64,000 nt of DNA from G963677445 sp963677445 (GTDB lineage: Bacteria; Bacteroidota; Ignavibacteria; Ignavibacteriales; Melioribacteraceae). Under the pieces are notes generated by a model, which ran no database searches, was not told where the DNA came from, and saw only the letters and a program-made list of their open reading frames with translations. Both the position numbers and the translations under genes were made by a program. Location of the stretch: positions 62,001-126,000 of the forward strand of contig CAXXGF010000080.1 of the NCBI GenBank assembly GCA_963677445.2, in the 5' to 3' direction. Shown here piece by piece: positions 1 through 9,481 of the stretch. How positions within the stretch are numbered: the first letter of the stretch is position 1; the number at the start of each line of letters is the position of its first letter.

Positions 1-969
1 AATACCAGCGGTGAACCTTTAACAGTCAGCGCTGTAAGATATGTTAATGACCTGCCCGATATGTGGATGTCCTCTTTTTGTTTTGAAAACTGCTTCGCCC
101 CTTTCCTCGACAGCATAGCGACAACTCCCGATTTCGCGAGTGAACCGATTGCCGCGGGCGGCTCCATGCCTATGTCAATCCATGTCACATCGATGGAAAA
201 TCATGGAACAGCTCATCTTCAGGTCAGTGTAAAAGATGAAAATGATTTTTCATCAAATTATCTGCTGGAACTTTATGCTACTACCGAATTCAGCCAGGGA
301 ATGGATGGATTTTCAGTTGAGGCGCATAACCTTTCAATTACCGACACACTCGGCGCTGAAATGGTCTTCGACATGGATATTACCAACGAATCGACCGTTC
401 CGCTTGAACTTGAGATTGCCAGAACACAGAATGATCTGCCCGATGGCTGGAGTTCTTCCTTCTGTTTTGATGTCTGTTATCCTCCGTTTCTTGATACTGT
501 TGTCACAAATGAAGATTTCGCGACCACGCCTCTGCAGCCTTCAGAAACCAGGGAATTTTCAGTTCATGTTTTCGCTTTTGAAAACCCGGGAACCGCGAAT
601 CTCGAAGTAGTAATAAAAAACCTTCTCATTCCTGATGAAATCGAAACATTCAACCTTTCGGCTACAGTTGAAACAAATTCAGTGGAAAACACAGGTATTT
701 CACCCGATAATTATTTCCTCGGGCAAAATTACCCCAATCCTTTCAACCCCTCTACAAAAATCAGATTCGGCGTTAAAGAAACCGGCTTTGTTAAACTTAC
801 TGTTTTCGGAGTTCTGGGAAATAAAGTTGCCGAACTGGTAAATGGCGAGCTTCAGACAGGTGAATATGAAGTCGATTTTGACGCGGGGGAACTTTCTTCA
901 GGTATTTATTTATACAGATTAGAGACAAATAATTACACCCATACTCAGAAAATGATACTGGAGAAATAA
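1..969 (+). CDS. T9SS-sorted secreted protein, 5' end cut by the window
   Basis: The frame is open from base 1, so the start lies outside the window; 322 residues are visible. Two tandem modules of about 100 residues are recognisable, each with a two-cysteine motif (FCFENCFAPFLD and FCFDVCYPPFLD) and a shared 'NDLPD..WSSSFCF' pattern, which suggests repeated Ig-like extracellular domains with a local disulfide. The last 80 residues form a T9SS type A sorting domain (core LGQNYPNPFNPSTKIRF, ending in KMILEK). Proteins with this tail cross the outer membrane through T9SS and are released or anchored on the surface. The stop TAA shares its last A with the ATG of the next gene, indicating co-transcription with the thioredoxin-like gene. 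The function of the body is unknown. Confidence 0.85.
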   Translation, partial: NTSGEPLTVSAVRYVNDLPDMWMSSFCFENCFAPFLDSIATTPDFASEPIAAGGSMPMSIHVTSMENHGTAHLQVSVKDENDFSSNYLLELYATTEFSQGMDGFSVEAHNLSITDTLGAEMVFDMDITNESTVPLELEIARTQNDLPDGWSSSFCFDVCYPPFLDTVVTNEDFATTPLQPSETREFSVHVFAFENPGTANLEVVIKNLLIPDEIETFNLSATVETNSVENTGISPDNYFLGQNYPNPFNPSTKIRFGVKETGFVKLTVFGVLGNKVAELVNGELQTGEYEVDFDAGELSSGIYLYRLETNNYTHTQKMILEK

Positions 970-1473
970 TGAAAAACCTGATGATCATTCTTCTTGTCTT
1001 AAGCGCCGGATTCCTTTTTGCCCAGGAAGAAAAAACAACTGAAGGAACAAAGGCTCCAAATTTTATCCTGGAAGATATTGATGGAGATGATTTTGAACTA
1101 AGTGAAGCTCTCGGTGAAGGTCCTGTTATTATTAGTTTCTGGGCCACCTGGTGCAAAACCATGCCGTGATGAACTAAAAGAACTCACAAAAATCTATGAG
1201 GAATTAGAAGAAAAAGGACTGACCGTTCTCGCCATCTCAACCGATGATGAAAAAACAGTCGGCAAGGTTAAACCTTTTGTAAAATCAAAGGGAATTCCTT
1301 TTACTGTTCTTCTGGATACCAATAGTGAAGTTATTAAAAGTTTTTCCGGGTATATTCCTCCTCACCTCGTAATACTTGATAAAGCCGGCAGCATAGTCTA
1401 TACCCATTCAGGTTATTCAAAAGGGGTGGAAATAGAAGTAAAGGAAATAGTTGAAAAACTGATAAACGGATAA
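969..1473 (+). CDS. TlpA/ResA-like secreted thioredoxin, frameshifted inside the CXXC motif
   Basis: The N-terminus (MKNLMIILLVLSAGFLFAQ) is a signal peptide. It is followed by an AhpC/TSA-TlpA type thioredoxin fold with 'APNFILEDIDGDDFEL' and 'VIISFWATWCK'. At the four A's of 1155-1158 the frame breaks. Removing one A gives WATWCKPCRDEL, the textbook CXXC active site, and the second frame then continues to the stop at 1473 ('LTVLAISTDDEKTVGKV', 'IPFTVLLD', 'PPHLVILDKAG'). As written, translation stops right after the first catalytic Cys, at 1169. The family reduces or isomerises disulfides of exported proteins in the periplasm. The start is coupled to the upstream gene (TAATG) with GGAG just before it. 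Either a one-base sequence error or a real loss of function. Confidence 0.85.
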
Positions 1474-1479
1474 TTTTTA

Positions 1480-2796
1480 ATGAGAAATACCCGGAAATTT
1501 TTTATCGTCCTGGCGCTTTTTTTCCTCTCAGTTTCTTCGAACGCACAGGATAGAAACATTGTGCTTGAATATATTACCGGCAGCTGGTGCAGTTACTGCG
1601 CCTGCGCTGCCGATACTATATATAATAAAATTTTACCCGAATTCCCCGATGCAGTTATACTGGCCTATCACGGTGGACCAGACCCATATTCCCCCTTTCC
1701 AGGAGATTCTATAAAACAGATACTCGGTTTCACAGGATACCCTACGGGCATTATCGATCGTGTAACCTCTCCCGAACAAGATGACTCCTGGTATCAGAAA
1801 TTCGCTGAGCGGGCCGGGTATGAACCGACATGTGATATGCAGGTTAACTCCAAATATAACATAGCTGAAAAAAAGCTGCATATCAGCGTTACAGCCCGGG
1901 CAAGAGTAGAACTGATCGGCAGTTATTACGTTAATCTTGTGCTTCTTGAGGACAGCCTTGTTTCACCACAGACAGGAAGTGACGACTGCCCCGGCTCAGA
2001 TTCCTGGGTTCATAATAATGTGGTCCGTGATATGATAAACGGGGCTTATGGCGACGTTATAGCATGCTGCACAGCCTGGCTGCCCGGTGTGCCCCGGTAT
2101 TATGATTACACTTATAATATACCGGACAATGTGAACATCGATAACTGTAAAATTGCCGCGATTATATATGAGTATATGGTTCCTCTTAACAAGGCACAGG
2201 TGCAGCAGGCGGACGTTGTTTCCGCCGATTCTCCTCCGACGCCTGTCGAGCTGACTTCATTCAGCTATGAAATCAGGAACAGGAATATTCTGCTTAACTG
2301 GATTACGGCCAGCGAAACAAATAATTATGGCTTCGAAATTCAAAAATCGGAAGATGGGAATACATTCAAAAAGATCGGATTTATTGAAGGCAAAGGCACC
2401 ACAGCCGAATTTTCAAATTATTCCTTCACCGATTCTCCCGCGAATGGAAAAGTTCTCTACTACCGGTTAAAACAAATTGATTTTGACGGAAAATCTGAAT
2501 TATCCGATATACTTACCGTAAACATTTCCGGTGAAAAAAGCTTCCGTCTGTCGCAAAATTATCCCAACCCGTTTAATCCGTCGACTGTGATTCCTTTCTC
2601 AATAGCGGAAAAATCTTTTGTTACACTGAAGATATTCAACACGCTCGGAGAACTTGTTTCTGCTCCGGTCAGTGACTTTCTTGAAGCGGGTATCTACAGG
2701 ATAACTTATAACGCCGACCTTCCGGCAGGCATTTATTACACCCGTCTGAGTGTTGAAGAGAGGTCGGAAACAATTAAAATGATTCTTCTGAAATAG
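1480..2796 (+). CDS. Omp28-like thioredoxin-fold protein with T9SS sorting domain
   Basis: 438 residues. A signal peptide (about 1-22) is followed by a thioredoxin-like domain with a Cys motif 'GSWCSYCACA' near residues 34-43 and the cis-Pro-like 'GFTGYPTGIIDR', as in the Omp28/DUF family of Bacteroidetes surface proteins. Residues about 250-345 are a fibronectin-like segment ('PTPVELTSFSYEIRNRN', 'NNYGFEIQKSEDG', 'YYRLKQIDFDGKSELSD') that commonly precedes T9SS tails. The C-terminus is a T9SS type A domain (LSQNYPNPFNPSTVIPF ... IKMILLK). It starts 6 nt after the TlpA-like gene, so a secreted redox module is likely. The substrate is unknown. Confidence 0.82.
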   Translation: MRNTRKFFIVLALFFLSVSSNAQDRNIVLEYITGSWCSYCACAADTIYNKILPEFPDAVILAYHGGPDPYSPFPGDSIKQILGFTGYPTGIIDRVTSPEQDDSWYQKFAERAGYEPTCDMQVNSKYNIAEKKLHISVTARARVELIGSYYVNLVLLEDSLVSPQTGSDDCPGSDSWVHNNVVRDMINGAYGDVIACCTAWLPGVPRYYDYTYNIPDNVNIDNCKIAAIIYEYMVPLNKAQVQQADVVSADSPPTPVELTSFSYEIRNRNILLNWITASETNNYGFEIQKSEDGNTFKKIGFIEGKGTTAEFSNYSFTDSPANGKVLYYRLKQIDFDGKSELSDILTVNISGEKSFRLSQNYPNPFNPSTVIPFSIAEKSFVTLKIFNTLGELVSAPVSDFLEAGIYRITYNADLPAGIYYTRLSVEERSETIKMILLK

Positions 2797-2807
2797 TAAA
2801 TTCGGTA

Positions 2808-4350
2808 ATGAAAATCATGAAAAAAATACTGGTTATTTTTCTTCTTTTTGCTCCTTTATTTTACTCACAATCTCTTCCCTCGCCGGATAATATAAAACTT
2901 CCGGACGGATTGAAAGTCTATAATCACTTTGAATATTCCTTTGATGTGGAAGATGAAAATGAAATTCTTGAAAACTGGTTAAATATCGATTACCGATATG
3001 GAGCATTCACTACAGGAATAAGGTTTGAACATTTTCAGCCCAATGATCCCAATCCCTCTATATCCCGCGGAAAAACCCGGTTTCTGAAATTGATTTCAAG
3101 TATCTCAAATTTGATCTCGGCAATAAACGTGAAGGTCTTTCAATAACCGCCGGTAACTATTATGCCCTTTTTGGAAGAGGCATGGTTCTGAAAAGTTACG
3201 AGGACCGCAACGTCAGGGTCGACAATAACCTGCTGGGTGTAAAATTTGAAGCCCGTTATAAAAAGTTTGTGCTTACCGCGCTCAGCGGTATGCCGGCGAG
3301 TGATCAAAATGAACGCAAAGATGTTCTGCATGCGGCAGATCTTATGTATAAAGGATTTAAAAAATTCAAACTGGGAGCCTCATTTGCCTCAAGTGATCCC
3401 GAATCGGAAAATGAAGCCCGCACACGGCTTGCCGCTTTTCGTATTATGCCCTCAATATGGAATTTCGATTTTTATGCCGAATATGGCATGAAATTCAATG
3501 ATGATATCAATGAAGAGTATTTTAACAATGATGAGCCATATATCGGGAAAGCATTATATGGAAGTATGAACTTTTACTATGGCAAATTTTCGATGGCTGC
3601 CGAGTATAAACTTTATGATAACTTTGCTTTTGAGTCGGGGATAAATCGGTTGCTTATAATAATCTACCCGCCGTTAGAAGGAATTACGCTTATTTTCTCC
3701 TAAACAGGCATCCATCTCCCCTCAATCAGAATAATGAGACCGGTTTCCAGGTTGAAGCCTGGTATACGCTGAGTGATGAAACTTCCTTTAACGCAAGTTA
3801 CAGTCAGACAGAAACCCTCGATGATAATTCACTTTACCAGAAAATCAGGGGCGCTTCTCTTGATACCAGGACACAATTTAAAGAAGCTTTCGGTCAGATA
3901 AGCCACACCTGGAATAAAAAACTGACAACCACCGCCGCTTTCGGTTACACCGAAGAAGCATCTTCGAGCACAAAAAGTATTACCCCGATTATTGAGAATA
4001 AGTATTATATTGATGATATCAACAGCCTGAAACTGATTGTTGAGCATCAGCATGTGGATAACAGCTTCACCGGTGAAAAATACTTTGACGATGTAATAAC
4101 ATTTGAATACGCCCGCGCTCCCAGACTCTCGGTAGCTTTCGTAAGTGAAATGCTTACCAAAGAACCGGAAGAGGGAGAAACAAAAAGAATCTTCTGGAAT
4201 TTTGTTCAGTTCGGGTATAAATTCGGTCAGCATACAGATATTTATCTGCTTCTCGGCTCACGTCAGGCAGGTAATATATGTATCGGCGGGGTTTGTCGTT
4301 ATGAACCTGAATTCCGCGGTATAGAACTTAAAATGCACACAAGATTATAA
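2808..4350 (+). CDS. DUF6029-like outer-membrane protein, broken by two 1-nt deletions
   Basis: Three consecutive reading frames form one protein of about 514 residues. The N-terminus has a signal peptide and 'LPDGLKVYNHFEYSFD'. The frame is lost at A5 (3071-3075); adding one A restores 'GKNPVSEIDFKYLKFDLGN'. It is lost again at G4 (3637-3640); adding one G restores 'FESGDKSVAYNNLPAVRRN'. The C-terminus has 'YLLLGSRQAGNICIGGVCR', which I associate with the DUF6029 family of predicted beta-barrel proteins. Alternating aromatic/polar strands fit an outer-membrane barrel. The gene is 11 nt downstream of the Omp28-like gene and probably in the same transcript. No specific function is known. Both lesions are in short homopolymers. 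Confidence 0.7.
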
Positions 4351-4363
4351 TTCATAATACCCT

Positions 4364-4388
4364 CCCCTCCCCTTCATAAGGGGAGGGG
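4364..4388. terminator. Perfect 11-bp hairpin between convergent genes
   Basis: CCCCTCCCCTT pairs exactly with AAGGGGAGGGG around the loop CAT. It sits between the ends of the DUF6029-like gene (+) and the MFS gene (-). There is no clear U-tract on either side, so it may be an intergenic palindrome rather than an efficient intrinsic terminator. Confidence 0.45.
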
Positions 4389-4442
4389 CCGGGGGTGGGA
4401 TTATAATCTTATAATGAGCTTCCCTCCGTAACAGCTCAATTC

Positions 4443-5748
4443 TTATTTCTCAATCTCAACTTTAACAGCTTTCGATTCCTTTACCAGTCTCCAGAATATT
4501 GCCGATAGCGCGAGACTGACAGCGGCAATGATAAATACAATACTTTTATCTATTGCTGATTCGACAAAACTTCCAACCACATAACTGACAAAAAGCTGCG
4601 GTATAACAATCGAAAGATTAAATATTCCCATAAAAAATCCCATTCTGCTCTTTTCGGCATATTCCGACATAATAGCAAACGGAAGGCTCACAATCGCCGC
4701 CCAGCCGATACCAACAACAGCCATGAGGATGTAAAGAGCAATAGCGTCGGCAACAAACATAAGGATAAGAAAATATCCCAGGGCCATAAGGGCGATACAG
4801 GAGGCCTGAACTTTTATCCTTCCGAATTTTTCGGTTAAAGGTTCAAGAACCAGCGCCGGAAGAATAAAACCGACTGTATTGAGCACCGCGAATGAATAGG
4901 CAATGATCTGGCCCGTTTTATCATTGATAGAACTGATCATCTGCTCAGTCGCATTTTCAGGAGTAGGATTAATTTTCTGGTTGATAAAAGCGATTATAAA
5001 TACGAACATAGTCTGAACGCCAATCCAGGAAAAGCCATTGGCGAGATAAATCCTGAATAGCTGTCCCCAGTCTGCCTTTTTTCTTCTTGGTTTCTTTTAT
5101 TTCCGCATTTTTATCCTCTTTTTCCTCTTCCGAAAAGTCGCGGCTTTCGGTAATAAAAAATGTCGGTACAATTGAGAAAAGAAGAATGACAACAGCGCCG
5201 AAATAAATCAGGTTATAATTGCCGAACCATGCTCCGAGAAGATAGGCGAAAACACCAAAAAAGCCTGAGATAGTCTGCATCCAGGTATATCCTTTGGTCC
5301 GCGCCGATCCTTCAGGTGTCACATCGGATATAAGCGACCTGGTGGGATTAAAGCTGACATTAATGGCCAGGTCGAGGGTAAGGGCAATAATAATGGCCAC
5401 CGCAATCAGGCTGCCCATTCCCAGGAATTCATTGATCTCTTTTAACCAGGGAAGAGCGACCAGCATTCCTGCGGCGAGTGTGCCTCCAATAAGGATAAAG
5501 GGGCGGCGGCGTCCTCCCCAGAACCAGACTTTGTCACTTATTACCCCAATTAATATCTGGCCGATAATTCCTGCCAGCGGACCGGCCGACCAGATTATTC
5601 CGATATTTTTGTAATCGAGCCCATACTGGGTATTAAGGATCCAGCTTAATACCGCAATCTGGATTGAAAGCGCAAAACCCATCGCTGTCGCCGGCAGAGA
5701 GAGGATTGCATAAAACGGGTTGTTTAATTTTTTCTGAATCGCTAACAT
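4443..5748 (-). CDS. MFS sugar-type transporter (SLC45-like), one frameshift
   Basis: Two frames join into about 435 residues. The N-terminal half (start 5748, MLAIQKKLNNPFYAIL) has six hydrophobic segments and the MFS loop motif 'GVISDKVWFWGGRRRPFI', typical of SLC45/sucrose-maltose type carriers. The C-terminal half has six more segments ending in 'WRLVKESKAVKVEIEK'. The frame breaks at T6 (5077-5082, A6 on the coding strand). Removing one base restores 'KKKKADWGQLFRIYLANGF' leading into 'QTMFVFIIAFINQ'. As written, the first half stops at 4969. The substrate cannot be told from sequence; a disaccharide or related solute is a family-based guess. The gene is convergent with the gene to its left. 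Confidence 0.78.
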
Positions 5749-5946
5749 TTTAGGACATCTACCTTATAAAAAGTTGAAGAAAAATTAATCAGCCCTAAAT
5801 TAGTATTTTTGAATTAAATTGCAACCTTTTTATTTTAAGTTAATAACTCCCTTTATCTCCTTTAGCTAAAGTCCCCTTTGATTGTTAGTTTCGCCCCTCT
5901 ATCTTCTCAATAATCGTAAACTGGCGGAGCCAGAACCAAACTAATT

Positions 5947-6040
5947 CTGTCGTCCCTACCGGGACTTATTTACCTTTCTTTATACATTTTCCCCTATTTG
6001 AAAATAGGGGCTATTATCTTTCATCCCTGCCGGGATTCAT
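5947..6040 (+). repeat. Triple-hairpin intergenic repeat, copy 1
   Basis: Three short palindromes occur in fixed order: GTCCCTACCGGGAC, then CCCCTATTTGAAAATAGGGG followed by CTATT, then ATCCCTGCCGGGAT. The same order and linking words recur at 6089-6180 (opposite strand) and 9482-9596, with related copies at 62147-62250 and around the IS4 element. It lies in the 5749-6676 gap, which holds no credible gene. Confidence 0.7.
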
Positions 6041-6088
6041 ATTAATCTGATTTAATATTTGCTTGTAGATAATCATTATTATTTAGAA

Positions 6089-6180
6089 AAAGTCCCGTTA
6101 GGGACGACAGAAAATAGCCCCACAATTCATTGTGAGGTAATAGGTTAGGGAGAGAATAATAGTCCCGCCAGGGATTCTCC
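6089..6180 (-). repeat. Triple-hairpin intergenic repeat, copy 2
   Basis: Read on the minus strand: ATCCCTGGCGGGACT, then CACAATGAATTGTG within CC..GGGGCTATTTTCTG, then GTCCCTAACGGGAC followed by five T. The central word AATGAATTG and the trailing GGGGCTATTTTCTG match the copy at 9482-9596 closely. The chance open frame across it (6042-6239) is a repeat artefact. Confidence 0.7.
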
Positions 6181-6228
6181 GCGGTGAACAGGCGGACAGA
6201 ATTCCCCAGTAAATTGATGGTCAAATAA

Positions 6229-6264
6229 AATTTTGCCATTTTGCGTAGAATTTAACTGCTTACG
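6229..6264 (-). repeat. Lead segment shared with the 62-kb repeat
   Basis: On the minus strand this reads GCAGTTAAATTCTACGCAAA followed by ATGG. An almost identical segment, GCAGTTTAATTCTATGCAAA-ATGG, is at 62097-62134 on the plus strand. In both places it precedes a triple-hairpin repeat by 15-60 nt in the same relative orientation, so it appears to be part of the longer repeat unit. Confidence 0.6.
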
Positions 6265-6436
6265 GAGTAATTCCCCACGGGATATAAAATGAACAACCTC
6301 ACCGGCGTCACCAACCAGCTCATCTTACTCCTACTCAGATTTTTTTATAAGGTAATAAGGTTTAATTTTACCTGTTTGTCATCTATGCTGCTAAGGTTAA
6401 AAAGTAAAAAATAAGGTTGGTTTTTTCCACTTTTTA

Positions 6437-6665
6437 TTTGTTCACTGCATGGCTAAAGGTTCTAAATATAATTCGACATGAGTTATACCGTGTACCTGAC
6501 GGCACACTTGTTTACTTTCTTCTTTTTTTTCTACCAATATTTTACCCCTAACGGCGCAATCTTATAAATTGGTTAAGATGATTTGTCCCGTTAGAGACAG
6601 CATATTGGTAAAAAACAGATACGCGAAATATTCGGTGTGCCGTCGGGTACATCATATTCACAATC
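6437..6665 (+). repeat. Long dispersed repeat, copy 1 (about 229 bp)
   Basis: Collinear with 10006-10230. Shared words in order: TTTGTTCAC, CATGAG, TACCTGACGGCACACTTGTT, a T-rich run, TTACCCCT..CGG, AATTG, TTTGTCCCGTTA.., GACAGCATATT and a final CRCACCATATT-like palindromic end. It contains its own inverted segments (GTGTGCC / GGCACAC). It ends 11 bp before the stop codon of the LolA-like gene, so it could act as that gene's 3' region. It has no coding character. Confidence 0.65.
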
Positions 6666-6676
6666 CGGAAAAAATA

Positions 6677-7342
6677 TCATTCTTCAGTAAAAATTTCATC
6701 ATCAATTCCCTCATTGATCTTATAATTCCTGAAAAACAGAGATACCTTTCCCGGCAGAGGAGCATTTCGTTTACCCCCTTCACTGAATTTTTTGGTAATC
6801 GCCCTGGGGAGCGCTCCCCCGTTTATATTAAATACAAACTCCATCTTTGCCGGCAGAGGGAATTCCTCCTCATAAACAAACGTAATATCAACATTTCCTC
6901 TTCCCTGCGATTTTGATTCAACCTTAAGCAAAATATCTTTTTCTTTATCAATCCAAAGGTCGGCCACAAAAAAGCCTTCGGAATCATCTTTCGGTATTAT
7001 CCTTATCCTCCATGTTTCCCGGTTATCCAGGGTATCTGTTCCGGCAAGAATGGAGTCGAAATTACCGTCAAAAAGTTTACCCGGCGTAAACCGAAAAACC
7101 TCTTTGGGAATAAGAGCAAATTTTTCCGATTTAAAATGCATTTTATCCGGCTTTTTAAAGAACAGGGTGCCTTTTGCGGGGGGTACTTCCAGGAAATCGA
7201 CATCAATATTTATTTCAAGATCAGCCTGGTAATCATTTATTCCGGCAAGCTTTTCTTCAACCCTGTTTAATATTTTTCCCGCCTCGTCATCAGCGCCCGA
7301 AACATTTAGATAGATGAAAAATAAGATGATAATATATTTCAT
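6677..7342 (-). CDS. Periplasmic LolA-like / outer-membrane lipoprotein-sorting protein
   Basis: 221 residues with a signal peptide (MKYIIILFFIYLNVSGA). The body follows the LolA/LolB-like fold: 'ILNRVEEKLAGINDYQADLEI', then 'PAKGTLFFKKPDKMHFKSE' and 'DLWIDKEKDILLKVE', the pattern of proteins that carry lipid-anchored cargo in a half-barrel. The family chaperones lipoproteins or lipids across the periplasm. Here it lies 7 bp downstream of an ABC-2 type permease/ATPase pair on the same strand, so it may work with that exporter rather than with the Lol system. SD GAGG precedes the ATG. The exact ligand is unknown. Confidence 0.7.
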   Translation of the reverse strand: MKYIIILFFIYLNVSGADDEAGKILNRVEEKLAGINDYQADLEINIDVDFLEVPPAKGTLFFKKPDKMHFKSEKFALIPKEVFRFTPGKLFDGNFDSILAGTDTLDNRETWRIRIIPKDDSEGFFVADLWIDKEKDILLKVESKSQGRGNVDITFVYEEEFPLPAKMEFVFNINGGALPRAITKKFSEGGKRNAPLPGKVSLFFRNYKINEGIDDEIFTEE

Positions 7343-7349
7343 AAAAACC

Positions 7350-8186
7350 TCAGCTTAAAATATCTTTCCTGATAAACGCGTAAAGTGAAACACCATAAAA
7401 AAGAATCAGGTGAAAAAATAGAACAGCGCCTGAAAAAATCAACTCCCCAGTTTCCACCGGTTTAGTAAAAAAAGAACTCCACTGCACCATATGTGTCGTG
7501 AAGAAAAATCCCTTAATATCGACCAGAATATCAATTGGAAGCGCTGAAAGTATAAAAAAGATAATAATAACAGCCATCGCTCCCACAATCGGGCCGATAG
7601 CGTTTTCCACAAAAGTGGAAAATAAAAATGAAAGACCAAGCGCCACACCCATACTGAGGAGACCGAAAAGATAAGCGCCGATAAAACGCCATAAAATATC
7701 ATCGGCAGCAAAAATATAGAGCTTATCTTTTATTGAAATAAGTTCGCCCGTTCCAAATAGCAATACGCTCAAACCAAGACTCATCAAAGCGAGGAAAAAG
7801 AGCAGTATTCCCGAGTAAATTAATCCCGCGGAATATTTCGCTGTAAGCAGCCTGAACCGAGAAACCGGTCTGGTAAGAATTACCCTGTATGTTCCGGCTG
7901 TTCCTTCCCCGGCCATAAGATCGCCGCCAACCAGCACTATAAGAAAAGGTATATGTATATATAACGATTGCAGCACCAGGTTGGCAACAAGATAACCATT
8001 AAAGAGAGAACCGGAAAGAATAAAAGTATCTCTGATGCCCCTGAGAAAATGATTAATACTGTTTTCCCCTTCGAAATAGAGCGCGATTTGAACTACAGGC
8101 ACCAAAACTCCGATCGCAAGAAAACCTATATAAGTTCTCCATTTGCTGAATATTTTTTCAAGCTCAATCAATATTAATGTTCTCAT
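7350..8186 (-). CDS. ABC-2 family transporter permease
   Basis: 278 residues with about six hydrophobic segments. The first is just after 'KIFSKWRTYIGFLAIGVLVP', and there is a cytoplasmic 'GEGTAGTYRVILTRPVSRFRLLTAKY' loop characteristic of ABC-2/NatB-type permeases. ATG is preceded by GGAGGGACA, a strong SD. The start overlaps the stop of the ATPase gene by 4 nt (ATGA), showing translational coupling. Together with the ATPase it should form an export or membrane-stress ABC transporter; the substrate is not evident. Confidence 0.85.
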   Translation of the reverse strand: MRTLILIELEKIFSKWRTYIGFLAIGVLVPVVQIALYFEGENSINHFLRGIRDTFILSGSLFNGYLVANLVLQSLYIHIPFLIVLVGGDLMAGEGTAGTYRVILTRPVSRFRLLTAKYSAGLIYSGILLFFLALMSLGLSVLLFGTGELISIKDKLYIFAADDILWRFIGAYLFGLLSMGVALGLSFLFSTFVENAIGPIVGAMAVIIIFFILSALPIDILVDIKGFFFTTHMVQWSSFFTKPVETGELIFSGAVLFFHLILFYGVSLYAFIRKDILS

Positions 8187-9100
8187 TGTCCCTCCATTAC
8201 CATTCTAATAAAATACTCTTCGAGAGACCTTCCCGGAATAATTGAGGCGCTGACGTTATAACCTTTTTCCAGCAAAAACCTGTTAAGTTCGGCAATATTT
8301 TCTTTTTCCATTTCAAATATTAATCTGTTTTCCTGAATTCCTTTATAATTTTTTTCCCATTCGCTGCGGTTTATATCCTCCTCTGCCGAATCATTTTTAT
8401 CAGTTTCCACCTCAACTTTAAGATGTTCCCTGTTAAGGAGTTCATCAACCCTGCCTTCAACGATGGTTTTTCCTTTATTAATGATTATCATACGGTCGGC
8501 TATAAGTTCAACCTCCCTGAGTATATGTGAGGATAGAAATATGGTTTTCCCCTTTTCTTTACTCAGGTTTATAATCATATCCCTGATCTCCTTCATTCCC
8601 TGGGGGTCAAGACCGGTCGTAGGTTCATCCAGAATTATAAGTTCAGGATCATGGAGAAGAGCCTGCGCGAGGCCAAGCCTTTGTTTCATCCCGTGTGAGA
8701 ATGTCTTCACTTTACTGTCGGCTCTTTCGGCAAGTCCCACCGAATCTAAAACACTCATGATATGTTTTTCGGAAGTGTCGGCTCCTGACAATCGGCCCAA
8801 AATTTCGAGATTTTTATATGCCGGAAGGTATTTGTAAAAATCAGGTTTTTCGACAATAGCGCCGATACTTCTAAGTATTTTGCACCTCTCCTTTATGAGG
8901 TCCCTGCCAAAAATTCTGATTTCCCCTTTTGTGGGTTTGATAAGTGATAGCAGCATTCTGATGGTTGTGCTCTTTCCTGCTCCGTTAGGGCCGAGAAACC
9001 CGAATACATCACCCCGGTATACGTTCAGATCGAGGTTATTTACAGCTGTCAGATTACCGAACTTTTTTGTAAGTCCCTTTACTTCAATTATTTTTTCCAA
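8183..9100 (-). CDS. ABC transporter ATP-binding protein
   Basis: 305 residues. Walker A GPNGAGKST is at about 37-45, Walker B is LIILDEPTTGLDP, the signature appears as 'FSHGMKQRL', and the switch His is in 'IFLSSHIL'. The C-terminal 80 residues ('LKVEVETDKNDSAEEDINRS...') are the regulatory tail typical of DrrA/CcmA-like ABC-2 ATPases. The start codon is TTG at 9098-9100 with only a weak purine-rich upstream region. It is first in a three-gene set (ATPase, permease, LolA-like protein). Confidence 0.88.
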   Translation of the reverse strand: MEKIIEVKGLTKKFGNLTAVNNLDLNVYRGDVFGFLGPNGAGKSTTIRMLLSLIKPTKGEIRIFGRDLIKERCKILRSIGAIVEKPDFYKYLPAYKNLEILGRLSGADTSEKHIMSVLDSVGLAERADSKVKTFSHGMKQRLGLAQALLHDPELIILDEPTTGLDPQGMKEIRDMIINLSKEKGKTIFLSSHILREVELIADRMIIINKGKTIVEGRVDELLNREHLKVEVETDKNDSAEEDINRSEWEKNYKGIQENRLIFEMEKENIAELNRFLLEKGYNVSASIIPGRSLEEYFIRMVMEGQ

Positions 9101-9335
9101 TTAAATTTTTCCGTTTCTTTCATTGCAGATATATATATAAGTTTCGCGTCCTAAAATATAATAATAGTCAAAACAAACAAGGTCAAAAAGATATTCATAT
9201 TGTATAAGTCATTTCCTTAAAATTTGGTTCTCAATTAAAAATTTCGACAGGTAAAACCAGAGAAGGAGGAATTACGAATTGAGCAACTTAATAATAATAT
9301 TCTTGCTTTAAATGGCAGAATATTGAATTTGTATG

Positions 9336-9393
9336 TTCAGAACTCCTTACCTCTCGCAAAATGAAATCGCGGAAATTTATAGCGAATTATCAG
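9336..9393 (+). repeat. 58-bp segment shared with 28316-28372
   Basis: Starts TTCAGAACTCCTTACCTCTC and is about 80 percent identical by eye to the reverse complement of 28316-28372. In one frame both encode a similar peptide (FRTPYLSxNEIxEI), with differences that keep the frame. It may be a relic of a mobile or duplicated gene. Confidence 0.45.
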
Positions 9394-9481
9394 ATCCCAA
9401 GCTCTCAATATAAATAGTATTTCTCATTCATCGAGCTAACAATAAAATAGTTGTTCCATTTTAAAGGATGAAAAGTTGTAT

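Noticed and set aside
1102..1169. Programmed frameshift in the TlpA-like gene
   Set aside because: AAAAC is too short and lacks a slippery heptamer or visible downstream structure; an indel explains it better.
5294..5614. 106-codon frame antisense to the MFS gene
   Set aside because: Shadow of the transporter's codon pattern on the other strand.
6042..6239. 65-codon minus-strand frame ('NELWGYFLSSLTGLF')
   Set aside because: It runs across the triple-hairpin repeat; such peptides are translation of the repeat itself, with no SD or independent support.
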